From the NCBI RefSeq assembly GCF_023159225.1, contig NC_063167.1, forward strand, positions 71,921,798 to 71,985,797: DNA of 64,000 nt, read 5' to 3'. Shown here piece after piece: positions 1 through 10,735 of this stretch (position 1 is the first letter of the stretch; each line of letters begins with the position of its first letter). The position numbers were made by a program, and so were the translations under genes. Source of the DNA: Perognathus longimembris pacificus. Taxonomy: Eukaryota > Chordata > Mammalia > Rodentia > Heteromyidae. Under the pieces are notes generated by a model. The model was not told the origin of the DNA, did no database searches, and saw only the letters and a program-made list of their open reading frames with translations.

Positions 1-66
1 TGCATCTTGATCGGTGTCCCCCATCCATCGCTCTCCCCCATCTCTCCCAACCCAGTTGTGGATTTA
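1..66 (-). mobile_element. L1 3' end fragment at the window edge
   Basis: The first 18 bases, TGCATCTTGATCGGTGTC, are identical to 18959-18976 inside the L1 remnant there. The element is cut by the window start. Confidence 0.55.
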
Positions 67-504
67 GATGGTGCCTTAAACACATTCTCTCCCTGATTTC
101 AGGTCAACTCTCAAGGAGAAGACAGAGATGGCTGCTCTGGAGGCAATACATTTGAAAGGACTCCCAAATGCTGCAGGGAGGATGCGAGAGGGGGAATATA
201 AGAGAGAGCCAAGGGGGGAGGTTAGGAAAGGAGGAGTGTAGGGGAAGGAAGGGGGCAGCTCTGTCCGTGATTTCCTGAGCCTTGGGCAGACGTTTGCTTG
301 TTGTCTTTTCCTGTGGTGACTGGAGTAGTGGTAGGCTCTTCCCTCCAGCTTGCTAGCCATCCTCACAAAGTGATGGGGAGGTGGAAAGGGAAGAATCACC
401 CTCCTTGTGGGTCAGCAGGCCCAGCTTGACTTCCACGGCAAGAGGACTCCAGGAAGACCACTGGGCTCCACAGCTTGCTTTTTCTCTTTTCATTTTCTTT
501 TCTT

Positions 505-720
505 TCCTGGTACTAGGGCTTGAACTCAGGTCCTGGGCCCTATTCCTTAGCTTTTTCTACTCAAGGCTGGTACTCTACAACTTGAGCCACAGTTCTATTT
601 CTGGCTTTTTGCTGGCTCATTGGAGATAAGAGCCTCGTGGACTTTTCTGCCCAGGCTGGCTTCCAACTGCAAACCTCAGATCTCAGCTTCCTTAGTAGCT
701 AGGATCACATCAGCACCCAG
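505..720 (-). mobile_element. 7SL/Geo dimeric SINE
   Basis: Type description: in sense, the 5' half is 7SL/B1/Alu-like (GGTGGCTCA-GCCTGTAATCC, CTACTCAGGAGGCTGAGATC), the middle has CTCTTATCTCCAATTAACC, and the 3' half is the Geo module (GTGGCTCAAGTGGTAGAG, CCTTGAGC, GCCCTGAGTTCAAGC, GGACTGGC) plus an A-rich or CA tail. This copy shows all parts inverted. Confidence 0.85.
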
Positions 721-1311
721 AAAGGGCTCTAAGTCTTGGTACAGACTTCCCTAGAGTGCCTGGATTATAATTTCTTGAAGCAGTTTTATTCTATTGTGAT
801 TAAATACTTGCCTTTCTAAGACAGACTTCAAGTATGAAACTAGTCTTAGGTAGAAGTAACTAGCCTTTCTGAGGCTCACAACTGAAAAGGGCACTGCTGA
901 AACTGCTGGCTAAGGCAGTGGCCTGTGACCTACAGGGCAAACCTCCTGGAGAGTGTGCAGGAATGGGGTAGCATGGAGTGAAGTCAGCCCAAGGAGTGAT
1001 CCAAAAGGGAAGGAAAGACAGGGAGAAAGTCATTCATTTCATTGAGTGACTCAGGCAATGGTAGGTCTGGCAGCTCTACCAAAGGCTGCTGATACCTAAG
1101 TCTCTGGTAGGGAGACAGAAGATTAAAAAAATAAAACAAAACCTCCTACATTCTATGCATAGTTATTTGTTACATATATATTATAAATGCATATACAAGA
1201 AACACAGCTTGGTCAGAAAAGATAGGCACAGTTCATGCACTCGGTAAGCAATGATTAAATGTGCTCCACGAACAGAAAATTGTATGAAGCTGACCCGCCC
1301 CCCCTGCATGA

Positions 1312-1316
<5 letters not shown>

Positions 1317-1346
<30 letters not shown>
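1317..1346. repeat. (TG)n microsatellite
   Basis: Fifteen TG units; about 100 bp further on the opposite phase (CA)n occurs, so the two can pair. Confidence 0.95.
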
Positions 1347-1349
<3 letters not shown>

Positions 1350-1441
1350 ACAAATTGAACCTGCCCATGCCAGCCTAGGTTTGTGGCAGGCTTGTGAGGC
1401 ACAGCACTTGGCTGCCAGGGAGCCAGGTCTGATTTGAGAAT

Positions 1442-1443
<2 letters not shown>

Positions 1444-1476
<33 letters not shown>
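1444..1476. repeat. (CA)n microsatellite
   Basis: About 16 units; complementary to the TG run at 1317-1346. Confidence 0.95.
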
Positions 1477-1477
<1 letters not shown>

Positions 1478-2094
1478 TTTGGGTCAGTGTTAGAGGAGGT
1501 AGTGAGGCTGCTGGTGCCTTGGGAGTTCACACACATCCTCCTGAGCATGCACAGGAGTGGAAAGGGTCGGTGGCAGCTCCAGCTTCCAGACTACTGCCTT
1601 TGGGCTAATTCTGAGAAACAGTGGATCAAAATCCTTTTCAAGAAGGCTTTTCATCCCCAGATCCAGCTCTGTTTTTCTCAGACCCCAGTAAGGAGTTAGG
1701 GGGACCACAAGCCTACAGTTGGCCCATTTTTTTTTCAATGTATATGGTAGAGAGAAGGAAAGGTTAATTTAAGGCTCTTTCTGCAATAAGATACCCGTGC
1801 AAACAAATAAACAAATGAGTGAGCAAATTCAGTTGTACGAGTGTGATCACACCTCAAAATAAAAGGACACACACACAAAAGAGGGGTTTCCCTAAAGTTC
1901 AGAAATCCCAGGCTCCAACCATCATGTTTTTCTGTGGGATAGTTAAAGTTAACGGGCAGAAATTGCACGCTTGTTATGCAAACCATGTTTGGTAATACGC
2001 AAACATTCTGGAATGGCTAAATGGAGCTAATTTCTATAGCAATAACTCACATACTTTTTTGTGTGATGAGAACACCAAAAGTATTCCCCCTCAG

Positions 2095-2290
2095 TAATTA
2101 AAAAAGTATTGTTATGATAATGATGTACAGGGGGGTTGCAGTTACATAAGTCAGGTAAAGAGTACATTTCCTTTTGAACAATGTCATCCCTTGCTTCCAT
2201 CCCTCTCAGTAATGTTTAAGAATAAGATACATTAACTACATCCCCATGCTGTACAATAGATCATTTATACTTATTCTTCCTAGTTATACT
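2095..2290 (-). mobile_element. L1 3' untranslated region fragment
   Basis: It carries the GTTACATAAGTCAGGTAAAG and TTTTGAACAATGTCATCCC words that recur at 38.5 kb and 51.4 kb. Confidence 0.6.
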
Positions 2291-2318
2291 TAATTATAAT
2301 TTCATAGCATTTGAGGAG

Positions 2319-2530
2319 TCACTCAGCCTTTTCTTTCTTTTTCTCCTTTGTTCCTTCCTTCGTTTCCTCCTTCCCTCCCTTCCTTCTTCCTTCCCTTCCC
2401 TCCTTTCTTTCCTCCCTCCTTCCTTCTTCACTCCCTTTTCCTTCTCTTCTATCTTTCTCCCTCCCTCCTTCCATTCCTTCCGCCCTCTCTCATTTCCTCC
2501 TGGTCTTCCTTTCTCCTTCCCTCCTTTCCT
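2319..2530. repeat. Polypyrimidine TTCC/CCTT tract
   Basis: About 210 bp of almost pure C/T with short TTCC and CCCT repeats, on the left edge of the CpG-rich block. It is preceded by an L1 end. Confidence 0.95.
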
Positions 2531-2739
2531 ACCCAATCTTTTCTTGGAGACAGGGTCTTGGTAGGGCAGCCCAGGTTTCCTCTGAACAGACTAGCTCCCA
2601 CCTTCCAAGAGTAGGGATTAGAGGCACACGCCTCCACACGCGCCATCATTCGCCTTTTTTTTTTTTTTTTTACAATCATTTCCACGTGCTCTCCCCGAGT
2701 TATCTCTTCTTTCAGTGCAGACACCTTCCTAGGAATACG

Positions 2740-4250
2740 GGGCCAACGAACCCCATCTGCTCCAGAGTGGGGGAAACGACTCGGCGTCTTCCAGCCGCTC
2801 ACACCGGGCCCAGCAGAGCTGGCGAGGGCGCAGGGACAGCTTCGGTGTGCGCGGGGCGTCTCTGCTTACACAGGTTTTTAGAGGGCTACTTGAAATTCCA
2901 CCCGGCTGGGGGGAAGGTGAAGGCCCACGTGGAGTGCCAGCCAAACTTGTGCAGCCCCCGGCTTAACCCTCAGGTCGGCAGAATTCTCCTACGGCAAGGG
3001 CAGTGAGGAGGGGGCATTGAAGACTTTGCTTTTGTGGGTTTAAAGGATGCTCTGGACCGCGCAGAACTCCCTTCGCAGTCCACGGACCTAGCTACCTCTC
3101 ATAAAGCATGCGATAGAGGAAATAACGCGGCTCTATCAAGCCGAGGACAGTCTCTCTCTCTCTTGTTCTCTCTCTCTCTCGTTCTCTCTCTCTTTTATCT
3201 TATTAGTGAACCAAACAGATTTCCCTTTTTTCTTGAACGCCGCTAGTGTCCCTACTCCGTCTGGGGGCGCAGCTACATACGACCGACCGTTCAACCTGCA
3301 CGGTGACACAGGCGTACCTTTTAGGGTCCCCCATCCTTATATTACTTAACCGGCCGTTAAGACTCTTGGGGAGCCCCGGCCTCGCCCTTCCTCCGCAAGT
3401 TCTCAGTGGTTCGGCCCGGGAAGGGAGGCTGGGGAGCTGTGGGCGCTCCGGAGCTAGGCCGGCAAAGCCGCGTCCGCAGACACGATGCAGAAAGCCGGGG
3501 TGCCAAATGCACGCCTCACCCCTCAGTGCTTTCCCCGGGTCTCGCCGGGGAGCAGTCTCTTAAATCCTGCTCTAATGGCAATCTGGAAGCCGAGGCCACG
3601 ACAGGCGGACACACACCCCGCCAGCCGCCTTTGTTCCAGGCGGGCGCCACCGCCGCAGATCGCGGACCCCAGCTCCGTGGCCTAGGGCGCAGGGGTAGAA
3701 TGGCGGGGCCGGGGAGCGAGTGCTCCTTTTCCCGTTCCAAACGGGCCTAGAGCCCAAAACACTACCGCTAGAACGAGGCCAGTCCCCGGGAGCGGGTGGC
3801 TGCGGCCGGCGCGGAGGCGGCGTGCGGGAGCGGCCCGGGCACCGGCGGAGCTCAGGTTCTCGGCCTGATTTCCCTCCTCCACAAACTCCCCGCTTCCCTC
3901 CCCTCGAGACACCCGACTCGACGGTCTGCGGAGGGCGACGGGGGACAGCCAGGACGGGGAGGCGAGATCTGGCCCTTGGGCCCAGGGCGTCGCAGCTCGC
4001 TCGGCCGCAATCCTGGGCTACCAAGACACACAGGCCCCCAAACACGCAAAGCCCCACGACCCCGGAGACCCTCCGCGGTGAGCTTCCCCCTCGCGCACTT
4101 TGATCTTCTGGCGCCCAGGGCATCATCAGTCTCAGCCGGGAAGGTCCAGCAAGTCTCCCCGCTCCACGCTGGGAGCCACCCGGATGGGGTCCGGCTGTGC
4201 CACCTCGCCCTCACGCCCTGGGGGTTCGGAGAGGAGGCAGGCGTCTTTAG
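2740..4250. promoter_or_regulatory. CpG-rich unique block, candidate CpG island/promoter
   Basis: This block is GC-rich with many CpG dinucleotides, in contrast to the AT-rich, CpG-poor surroundings, and is densest at about 3380-4110. It has no SINE or L1 inside and a CT microsatellite near 3150-3196. Open frames across it are long, but that is expected in GC-rich DNA and none resembles a known protein. A CGCG/GTGAGC site at 4074-4083 on the plus strand could be a splice donor. It lies about 10 kb beyond the WARS2 stop codon, so it is not the WARS2 promoter. It could serve a lncRNA or an upstream TBX15 promoter; both are inference. Confidence 0.55.
3150..3196. repeat. (CT)n microsatellite in the CpG-rich block
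   Basis: CT dinucleotides with two TTGTTC/CGTTC interruptions. Confidence 0.9.
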
Positions 4251-4355
4251 CAGACTCTTGCTTCATTGTTGGTACCACCAAGGATGCCTGGACCTACCAA
4301 CATGCCCAGATTTGGGCCAGGGAAGGACCAGGAGCCAACCAAGGAGCGCACACGC

Positions 4356-4695
4356 CATCCATCCATCCACCCACCCACTCACCACGCATCCACTCACCTA
4401 CCCAACACATCCAGCCATCCACTCACCCACTCATCCATGCATCCAGCTATCCACCCAAACATCCATCCATCCATCCGCCCATCCACCCAAACATCCATTC
4501 ACTCACCCACTCATCCACCCACCCACCCACCAAGTCCAGCCATCCACCCAGCCAGCCAGCTACCCACCCACACATCCTCTATCCATCCACCCATCCATCC
4601 ACCCACCCACCCACCCACCCAAACATCCACCCAAACATCTGTCCATCCACATCTACCCCTACCCACCCACCCACCCATCCATTCATCTATCCATT
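4356..4695. repeat. Imperfect CATC/CACC tetranucleotide array
   Basis: It is an array of CATC, CACC and CACT units over about 340 bp, right next to the CpG-rich block. The open frames through it (Thr-His-Pro-rich) are repeat artefacts. Confidence 0.95.
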
Positions 4696-4965
4696 TGTGG
4701 GATTCAGTAGTATCTCAGGGCCAGTTCATGTCTGTGTGCTCCCATCTTGCCACATCCTCAGCCTTTTGCATTTGAAGACCCAAAGGAAAACTATGACCAG
4801 TCTACAACTTCCTGAACACTCACGTCCATTGCCTTAAGGCTAAGGAGTGTGTGTAAGGCTTAGTTACTAAGCTGCCTTCCCTCAAACTCAGATAAAGAAA
4901 TCCATCACAGGGAAAGAAAGTAGTAAAATCCACACTGGTGAGGTAGTGAATTTAACAGTCACAAG

Positions 4966-4980
4966 GCTGCCCCCTGGTGA
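4966..4980 (-). promoter_or_regulatory. CTCF-like motif
   Basis: The plus strand reads GCTGCCCCCTGGTGA, whose complement TCACCAGGGGGCAGC closely fits the CTCF core CCACNAGGGGGC. It sits between the CpG-rich block and WARS2, in unique sequence. Sequence match only; no occupancy can be inferred. Confidence 0.35.
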
Positions 4981-5328
4981 TAGTTTTCCAAAGTAACACT
5001 CTGGGCAGCTTTCTGATACTTTCCTCCGGCCTAACATATCATCTGAGGGTGGAAAAGCTATTGAATCCAACCGTTCCTGCAAGGAAAGGAGGGATAGCTT
5101 TGAGAAATCCCCTGTCCACAGACTGAGCATTTGTTCAATTTGTACTTTCAAAATGAAACTCTCAAAAAACAGACAAGGCCCCACCCATGGACTTTTTTTC
5201 TTCTATCCTCCCGCCTTTCTTCCTCATTTCCTCTCTGCAACAATAGCTGCGGCTGCTGGAGTCAGTCTGATGATATAATTCTGAAGGCATGCACCGGCAA
5301 ACCAGAGGCCCAGCCGCCAAAAAGGTTC

Positions 5329-5477
5329 AGCTTCTTCTTCTTCTTCTTCTTCTTCTTCTTCTTCCTTCTTCTTCTTCTTCTTCTTCTTCTTCTTCTTCTT
5401 CTTCTTCTTCTTCTTCTTCTTCTTCTTCTTCTTCTTCTTCTTCCTCCTCCTCCTCCTCCTCCTCCTCCCCTCCTCCT
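5329..5477. repeat. Long (TTC)n / (GAA)n tract followed by (TCC)n
   Basis: About 115 bp of TTC triplets with a single early interruption runs into about 30 bp of TCC triplets. All purines lie on the minus strand. Confidence 0.97.
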
Positions 5478-5916
5478 GTACTATTCAGGAAATTTGGTAA
5501 TTATTTTTTCTCAATGTGTCCATGTAATTGTATTGCTCTCTTCCTTTTGATATTAGATCCTCTATGGACCCCCAGCTTCATGCAGTAGAGAGAGGAGAAA
5601 GGTGAAGGGACTGAATTATGTCCCAGAATGTTCTTTTCCTTCATGGTTTCCCTGTTGCTGATGTAACGATGCAACAACTGAGGCATTCCACAGGAAAGGA
5701 GTCCAGAAACAGGCAGTATCGGCAAGCTTCTAGAAAGAACAGATGCTCCTGCAACAGGCAGAGACAGAGGAGACAATTCCACTCAGACTCTTGGGGTTTA
5801 GCACCTTACTCCACCAATATACTTAATATTTTCATAACAGGATTGAAAAGACACATCAAGAAGGGAAAAGAAATATAACCAATTAGTATTTTTATGTTAA
5901 GAAAAAAAACACCTGT

Positions 5917-6125
5917 TAGGCCGGACACTGGTTCTAGCTACTTGAGAGGCTGAGATCTGAGTGAGGATAATGGTTTGAAGCCATCCAGGGTAACAAAGTC
6001 TGAGACTCTTATCTCTTGAAAACCAGAAGTGGAGCTGTGACTCAATGTGATAGAGTGTTATCCTTGAGCAAAAAATCTCAGGGACAATGCCCAGGCCCTG
6101 ATTTCAAGACCCACAACAACAACAA
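5917..6125 (+). mobile_element. 7SL/Geo SINE, 5' half shortened
   Basis: The GTAATCC part is missing, but CTACTTGAGAGGCTGAGATC and the Geo half are clear; the tail is AACAACAACAA. Confidence 0.75.
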
Positions 6126-6298
6126 AAGAACTTTGTTTAGAGCACCTGCACCTTACACTGAATTGGTGGGGTTTATTTTTTGGGGGGGGGAGGAAATGGT
6201 GTTGATTAGTTTTAATATCCTTGGCATGATGGTATATTATAATGTTTGCTATGGGGTTTTTTTTTGTACATAACAGGCAGAACTCAACAAATATTTTG

Positions 6299-6515
6299 CA
6301 ACTGAGCTCATGCCTTTATTCCCAGCTACTCAGGAATTTGAGATCTGAGGATTGAGGTTCTAAGCCAGCCTGAGTAGGAAAGCCGATGAGACTCTTTTCT
6401 CCAATTAACCAGCAAATAACCTGAAGTGGAAGTGTGGCTAAAGTGGCAGAGCATTAGCTTTGAGCAAAAAGCTCAGGGACAGTGCCCAGTCCTTGAGTTC
6501 AAGCACCAGGACTGG

Positions 6516-6516
<1 letters not shown>
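6299..6516 (+). mobile_element. 7SL/Geo SINE
   Basis: Nearly complete; the tail expanded to (AC)23. Confidence 0.85.

Positions 6517-6562
<46 letters not shown>
6517..6562. repeat. (AC)n at a SINE 3' end
   Basis: Twenty-three AC units directly follow the end of the SINE at 6299-6516 and so probably grew from its tail. Confidence 0.95.
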
Positions 6563-6564
<2 letters not shown>

Positions 6565-6887
6565 TTTTCCTATGGAATGTTTGAAATATATAAAGCAAAA
6601 AAAAAGTACAAAAAGGATGAGATGTTTGATTCTATGCACTTAAAAATCCTTCCATAATGCATTTCTTAAGCTAATGGGTTTTACAAAGAAAGACCATTTG
6701 TGCCAGATTGTGAGGGGCTGGCTACATTTAATGAGTTAGAGATTTGTCTTTCCTACCAAACTAATGCACTGAGATCAGATATTCAACCTGAATACTCTAT
6801 AAACTACGTCATACATATTACTCAATAGAGTGATTAGTCATCTTGGAGAATGGTGATGGAGAAGACCCAGATTTAGAGGGACCATGT

Positions 6888-7112
6888 GGCTGGGCTGCAG
6901 TGACTCACCCCTGTAATCCTAGTTACTCAGGAGACTGAGATTTGAGGCTGAAGGTTCAAAGCCAGCCCAGTCAAGAAAGTCTGAGGAACTCATCTCCAAG
7001 TTAGCAGCAAAAAGCCAAAAGTGGAGGTATGGTTCAAGTGGTAGAACACTAGGCGTGAGCAAAACAAAAGCTAAGCAAGGGTATGAGGCCCTGAGTTCAA
7101 GCTCCAGTACTG

Positions 7113-7114
<2 letters not shown>
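6888..7114 (+). mobile_element. 7SL/Geo SINE
   Basis: Complete from GCTGGGCTGCAGTGACTCAC to CAGTACTGGT, with a long AC tail. Confidence 0.87.

Positions 7115-7164
<50 letters not shown>
7115..7164. repeat. (AC)n at a SINE 3' end
   Basis: Twenty-five AC units follow the SINE that ends with CCAGTACTGGT. Confidence 0.95.
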
Positions 7165-7166
<2 letters not shown>

Positions 7167-7559
7167 GAACATATCAAGTGAAAAAGGAATACATAGATGT
7201 TCCTTAACTGCCAAGCCTCATACAGATTAGCAACAATGGTCCAGGAGTGGGGAAACTCCTTCAGCCATGGAGGATTTGGTTGCAGCCCCAGTGATCTTCT
7301 CCTCCTGCCCAGGTGAGGGTGTGAAGTCATAGGGCAGGGGCTGACTATTCCCTGATGCCTTCGACATGGCTCTTCTAGCTGTGTGTAGAACTCTGTCATG
7401 CCTGCTTAGTTCAGAGGGTCACATGGGATCACCTTGAAGGTGCTGTTCACCCCACCCAAGCACTATTTTGGTCTATTCTAAACACACCCATGATAACCTC
7501 ACCTCTCTAGGTATGCCATGTGACAGGCAGGTCATGTGACTAAGGAGATCCAGAGGAGA

Positions 7560-8049
7560 GGCATGCTTGATATATGTTGGGGTCAGCTGCACCTTTAAGG
7601 GGCCACAGCTGACCTCAGCCTGTCCCTCCCCTTCCTGTCTTTAACAGGAAGAGAATGAAGTCTGACATCACTTGAGGGACAGCCCCTTGGGACCAATCAG
7701 GGGCCTCTCTCTTGTGCCCGCCTTTGGAGTATATCTGGGAGGCTCCTCATTTGAATAGACAGAAGCCCTAGAGGTTTTCTCCAGGGGCCCACGTGTCCGT
7801 GTCGTTCTTGGCGGTTTTGGGGCACCCTACGACCATACGCCACCGAGGCTACCCGTGGCCATCGCTCCTGCGTGAGCAATAATGGACCACCTAGGAAGGG
7901 GCGGACAAGCCCCTTCCCCCCCCAAGTGAGGGGAAGTCGAGAGAGAGAGACACGAGGCTACCTGTGGCCATCGCTCCCATGTGAGAGCGATAAAGGACCA
8001 CCCAGGAAGGGGCGGACAAGCCCCTTCCCCCCCCCAAGCGAGGGGAAGT

Positions 8050-8061
<12 letters not shown>
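7560..8061 (+). mobile_element. Retroviral LTR-like sequence with internal duplication
   Basis: An LTR-like order is visible: a possible TGTTGGGG start near 7577, GGACCAATCAGGGGCC (CCAAT box), a TATATC box near 7733, then a C/G-rich part. The last part is a 109-bp tandem duplication (7844-7952 and 7953-8061). Each copy holds a hairpin with AAGGGGC and GCCCCTT arms. No primer-binding site or coding remnants were recognised, so family and even class are uncertain. Confidence 0.4.

Positions 8062-8103
<42 letters not shown>
8051..8103. repeat. (GA)n microsatellite ending the LTR-like block
   Basis: About 26 GA units expand the short GAGAGAGAGA present at the end of the first 109-bp copy. Confidence 0.95.
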
Positions 8104-8106
<3 letters not shown>

Positions 8107-8251
8107 ACAGATATACACTCACAGAAATTTATATTTTTTAGTAAAAGCTATGCCAATCAATAGTTTCCCATAAGAGCCATGGCATAAAACTGAAATAGAC
8201 TTGAAGTTGAATTTACCTCAGGGAGTTTCCTGAACCCTCCTTCTTACTTTT

Positions 8252-8434
8252 TTTTATTTTTGCCAGTCCTGGGGCTTGAACTTGGGGCCTGAGCACTGTC
8301 CCTGAGCTTCTTTTTGCTCAAGGCTAGCACTCTGGTCACCTTTGGCCTTTTCTGTATATGTGGTACTGAGGAATCAAACCCAGAGCTTCATGTATGCTTG
8401 GCAAGCACTCTACCACTAGGCTACATTCTCAGCA
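8252..8434 (-). mobile_element. IDL-Geo SINE
   Basis: Type description: in sense, an ID/tRNA-like head (GCTGGG-ATATGGC-TAGTGG, TGCTTGCCT, GGTTC-ATTCC-CAGCACCACATATA) joins the Geo module (CAGAAGTGG-GCTGTGGCTC to AGGACTGGC) and an A tail. Here it is inverted, with part of the Geo module deleted. Confidence 0.82.
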
Positions 8435-8498
8435 CCTCCTTTTCACTTTTAAAACATATTTATTTAAAAAAATATTTATATTTTAAAATATTTATTTT

Positions 8499-8735
8499 TA
8501 CTTGGTGCCATATTGGGGCTTGAACTCAAGATCTTGAGTGCTTGCTTAGCTTTTTCACTCAAGGCTAGTGTTTTACTACTTGAGCCACAGCTCCATTTCT
8601 GGCCTTTTGCTGGTTAAGTGAACGTAAGAGTCTCAAAGACTTTTCTGTCCCAGCTGGCTTTCGACTGTGGCCTGAGCTTAGATCACAGCCTCCTGAATAG
8701 TTGGGGTTACAGGCATGAGCCACAGGCACCTGGCT
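8499..8735 (-). mobile_element. 7SL/Geo SINE
   Basis: Inverted and complete to GGTTACAGGCATGAGCCACA; it inserted close to an IDL-Geo copy. Confidence 0.83.
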
Positions 8736-9327
8736 TCTTTTTATATTTCATAGACTGTTTTCCCCATGGCAAACACAAGCACTGGAGATCAAGTTGGTGC
8801 TTCCCAGAGCGAAAATCTTCCCCTCTTTTGAATTGCTATCTTACAAATACCCTGTAATTACAAGTGAGTAATTCCCAATAAGCAACCATTTAACATGCTG
8901 ATCTTTTAATTTTTAGCAATAGTTCATTGTTTGATGGCTTATTACATGTCTGAATTATTATGCAAAGAGGCCTCACATAGCTGAATTGTATGTTGAATAA
9001 ATTAGAAATCAGAAAGTACTGGGCTTAATCTTCTATCCAACAAATCAGAAGTGTTTTGTCTCAGCCATACATCCTGTTTATTATCACATAATGGTGAAGA
9101 ACAACCACCTGCAAGGCTAGGCTCTTGCCTTTGATCAGTTACAAGGTTTTAAAGAATTCAAAGACTGAAAGCTGAAACAGAAAGTAATGGGGCACATATA
9201 TAATGTCAGGATTTATTTGGGTCAGAGGAGCTGTCCCTCGAGGAAGTTGCCCTGATATTCTAGCTGTTTGGAATGTCTCTTTTGAAAATGACTTCATGGA
9301 CTGTTGAATAGCTACGTAAGAGACTCT

Positions 9328-9553
9328 GGCCCCATGCCAGTGGCTCACTTCTGTAATCCTAGCCACTCAGGAGCCTGAGATCTGAGGATCATGGTTCAAA
9401 ACTAGTCTAGGCAGAAAAGTCTATGAGACTCTTATCTCCAATTAACCACCAGAAGACTGAAGGTGGAGCTGTGACTCAATGTGGTAGGGTGCTAGCCTTG
9501 AGCAAAGGAACTCAGGGACAGCACCCAGGCTCTGAGTTTCAAACCCCTTGACC
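9328..9553 (+). mobile_element. 7SL/Geo SINE
   Basis: Complete; ends CTGAGTTTCAAACCCC and leads into GA-rich sequence. Confidence 0.84.
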
Positions 9554-9612
9554 AACAGAGAGAAAGAGACACAGAGAAAGAGACAGACAGGTAGACAGAT
9601 AAATACAGAGAC
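9541..9612. repeat. GA/GACA-rich simple repeat between two SINEs
   Basis: Imperfect AGAGAAAGAGACAGACAGGT-type sequence follows the tail of one SINE and runs to the head of the next. Confidence 0.8.
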
Positions 9613-9750
9613 TGAGCTGGATGCTGGTGGCTCATGTCTGTAATCCCACCTACTCAGGAGGCTGAGATCTGAAAATTGAAGTTCACAAGCAGCCCAGCAG
9701 GAAAGTCCATGAGACTCCGGTCACCAATAGCCACAAGTAGAGGTGTGGCC
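9613..9750 (+). mobile_element. 7SL/Geo SINE, 3'-truncated
   Basis: The 7SL half and the start of the Geo module are present, then similarity stops at AGGTGTGGCC. Confidence 0.75.
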
Positions 9751-10362
9751 TGCCAGCCAATGGAAGCACATGAGAGATGTGATTCTTGTCCTTGCTGGGG
9801 TGCAACAGGGCGGTATGCTGCAGCCTGACAAGGAACCCCTCTCCACTCTGCCCACACAGTTCAATTTACCCCCCATAAAAATGCTATAAAAACCTTGCCT
9901 CCAGACTGCTGACTACTTCTGATTCCAGATTATTTGGAATAGAAATCCTGGCTGACAGTGTGGTTTTGGAAAGAACTTAAAGCATCGTTAAAAAAAAAAG
10001 GGGGGGGGGAAGAGGAGGAGAAAACGGCATCACTGTCATTTCCCAAGCCTGATGGCAGTGAAGTCACTGTATGTTTTTAAAACACACGAGCCAGGGCTAA
10101 AATGATTTTTACCAGGGAACAGCAGGCACCTGGGATAACTTTTGAGTTCCAGTGGGTGAAGGAATTAAATCCTCTCTTCTAACCAAATACACACACACAG
10201 TTTTGTGGAAGCTGTAAAGTACTGTCTGCTCCCTCTTCATTTTGATGTCCCGGGTTTGGCAAGGATTCGGAGGCTCCAAACACTTCTCTATGTTGGTTCT
10301 ATCCAAAGTTTTTAGCTGTTATGCCAGATAGAGGATGGGTTTGCTAGTTTCCTGTGTTAAGC

Positions 10363-10735
10363 TTCAGATTTGTGTTTGTTTTCGGTTACAGTAACAAAAT
10401 ATCTGTGACAATCAACTTATAAAACAGAGAGACTGATTTCAGCTTATAGTTTCAGAAGTTGTAGAAATAAGTCATGGACTTGCTGCTTTCGAGTCTATTG
10501 ACAGATGGATACTGCAAAGCTCAAGCAGGGAGACAGACAGGAAAAGGATAGGGCCTGGCTCCCCAATCCCTTCGGGGGCAGGCCCCTCATGGCCAAAAGA
10601 CCTCTCATTACACTCCACCTCTCATTAGGTTCTACAGATCTGGGGCATCTATCAGGCCTGGCGATCAAGCCTTCAACTCCTAAGTCTTTGAAGACACTTA
10701 CCAAAACCATAGGATCATCTGCAGATTTCAATCAT
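10363..10735 (-). mobile_element. MaLR-type LTR relic
   Basis: The plus strand shows the reverse-complement order of a MaLR LTR: ACAGTAACAAAATATCTGTG, CAGCTTATAGTTTCAG, AAAAGACCTCTCATTACACT and CCACCTCTCATTAGG. The subfamily is uncertain. Confidence 0.55.

Noticed and set aside
2311..3006. 231-codon Ser/Pro/Phe-rich frame
   Set aside because: Its first half is a TTCC repeat and the rest shows no family similarity.
3572..4214. Arg/Gly/Pro-rich frames on both strands of the CpG-rich block
   Set aside because: GC-rich DNA gives long frames by chance; no domain and no codon pattern supports coding.
4100..4837. Long Thr/His/Pro-rich open frames (245 and 304 codons)
   Set aside because: They are translations of the CATC/CACC array and the CpG-rich block in several frames at once, without protein family features.
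5131..5588. Poly-Leu and poly-Ser frames
   Set aside because: Translations of the TTC/TCC repeat.
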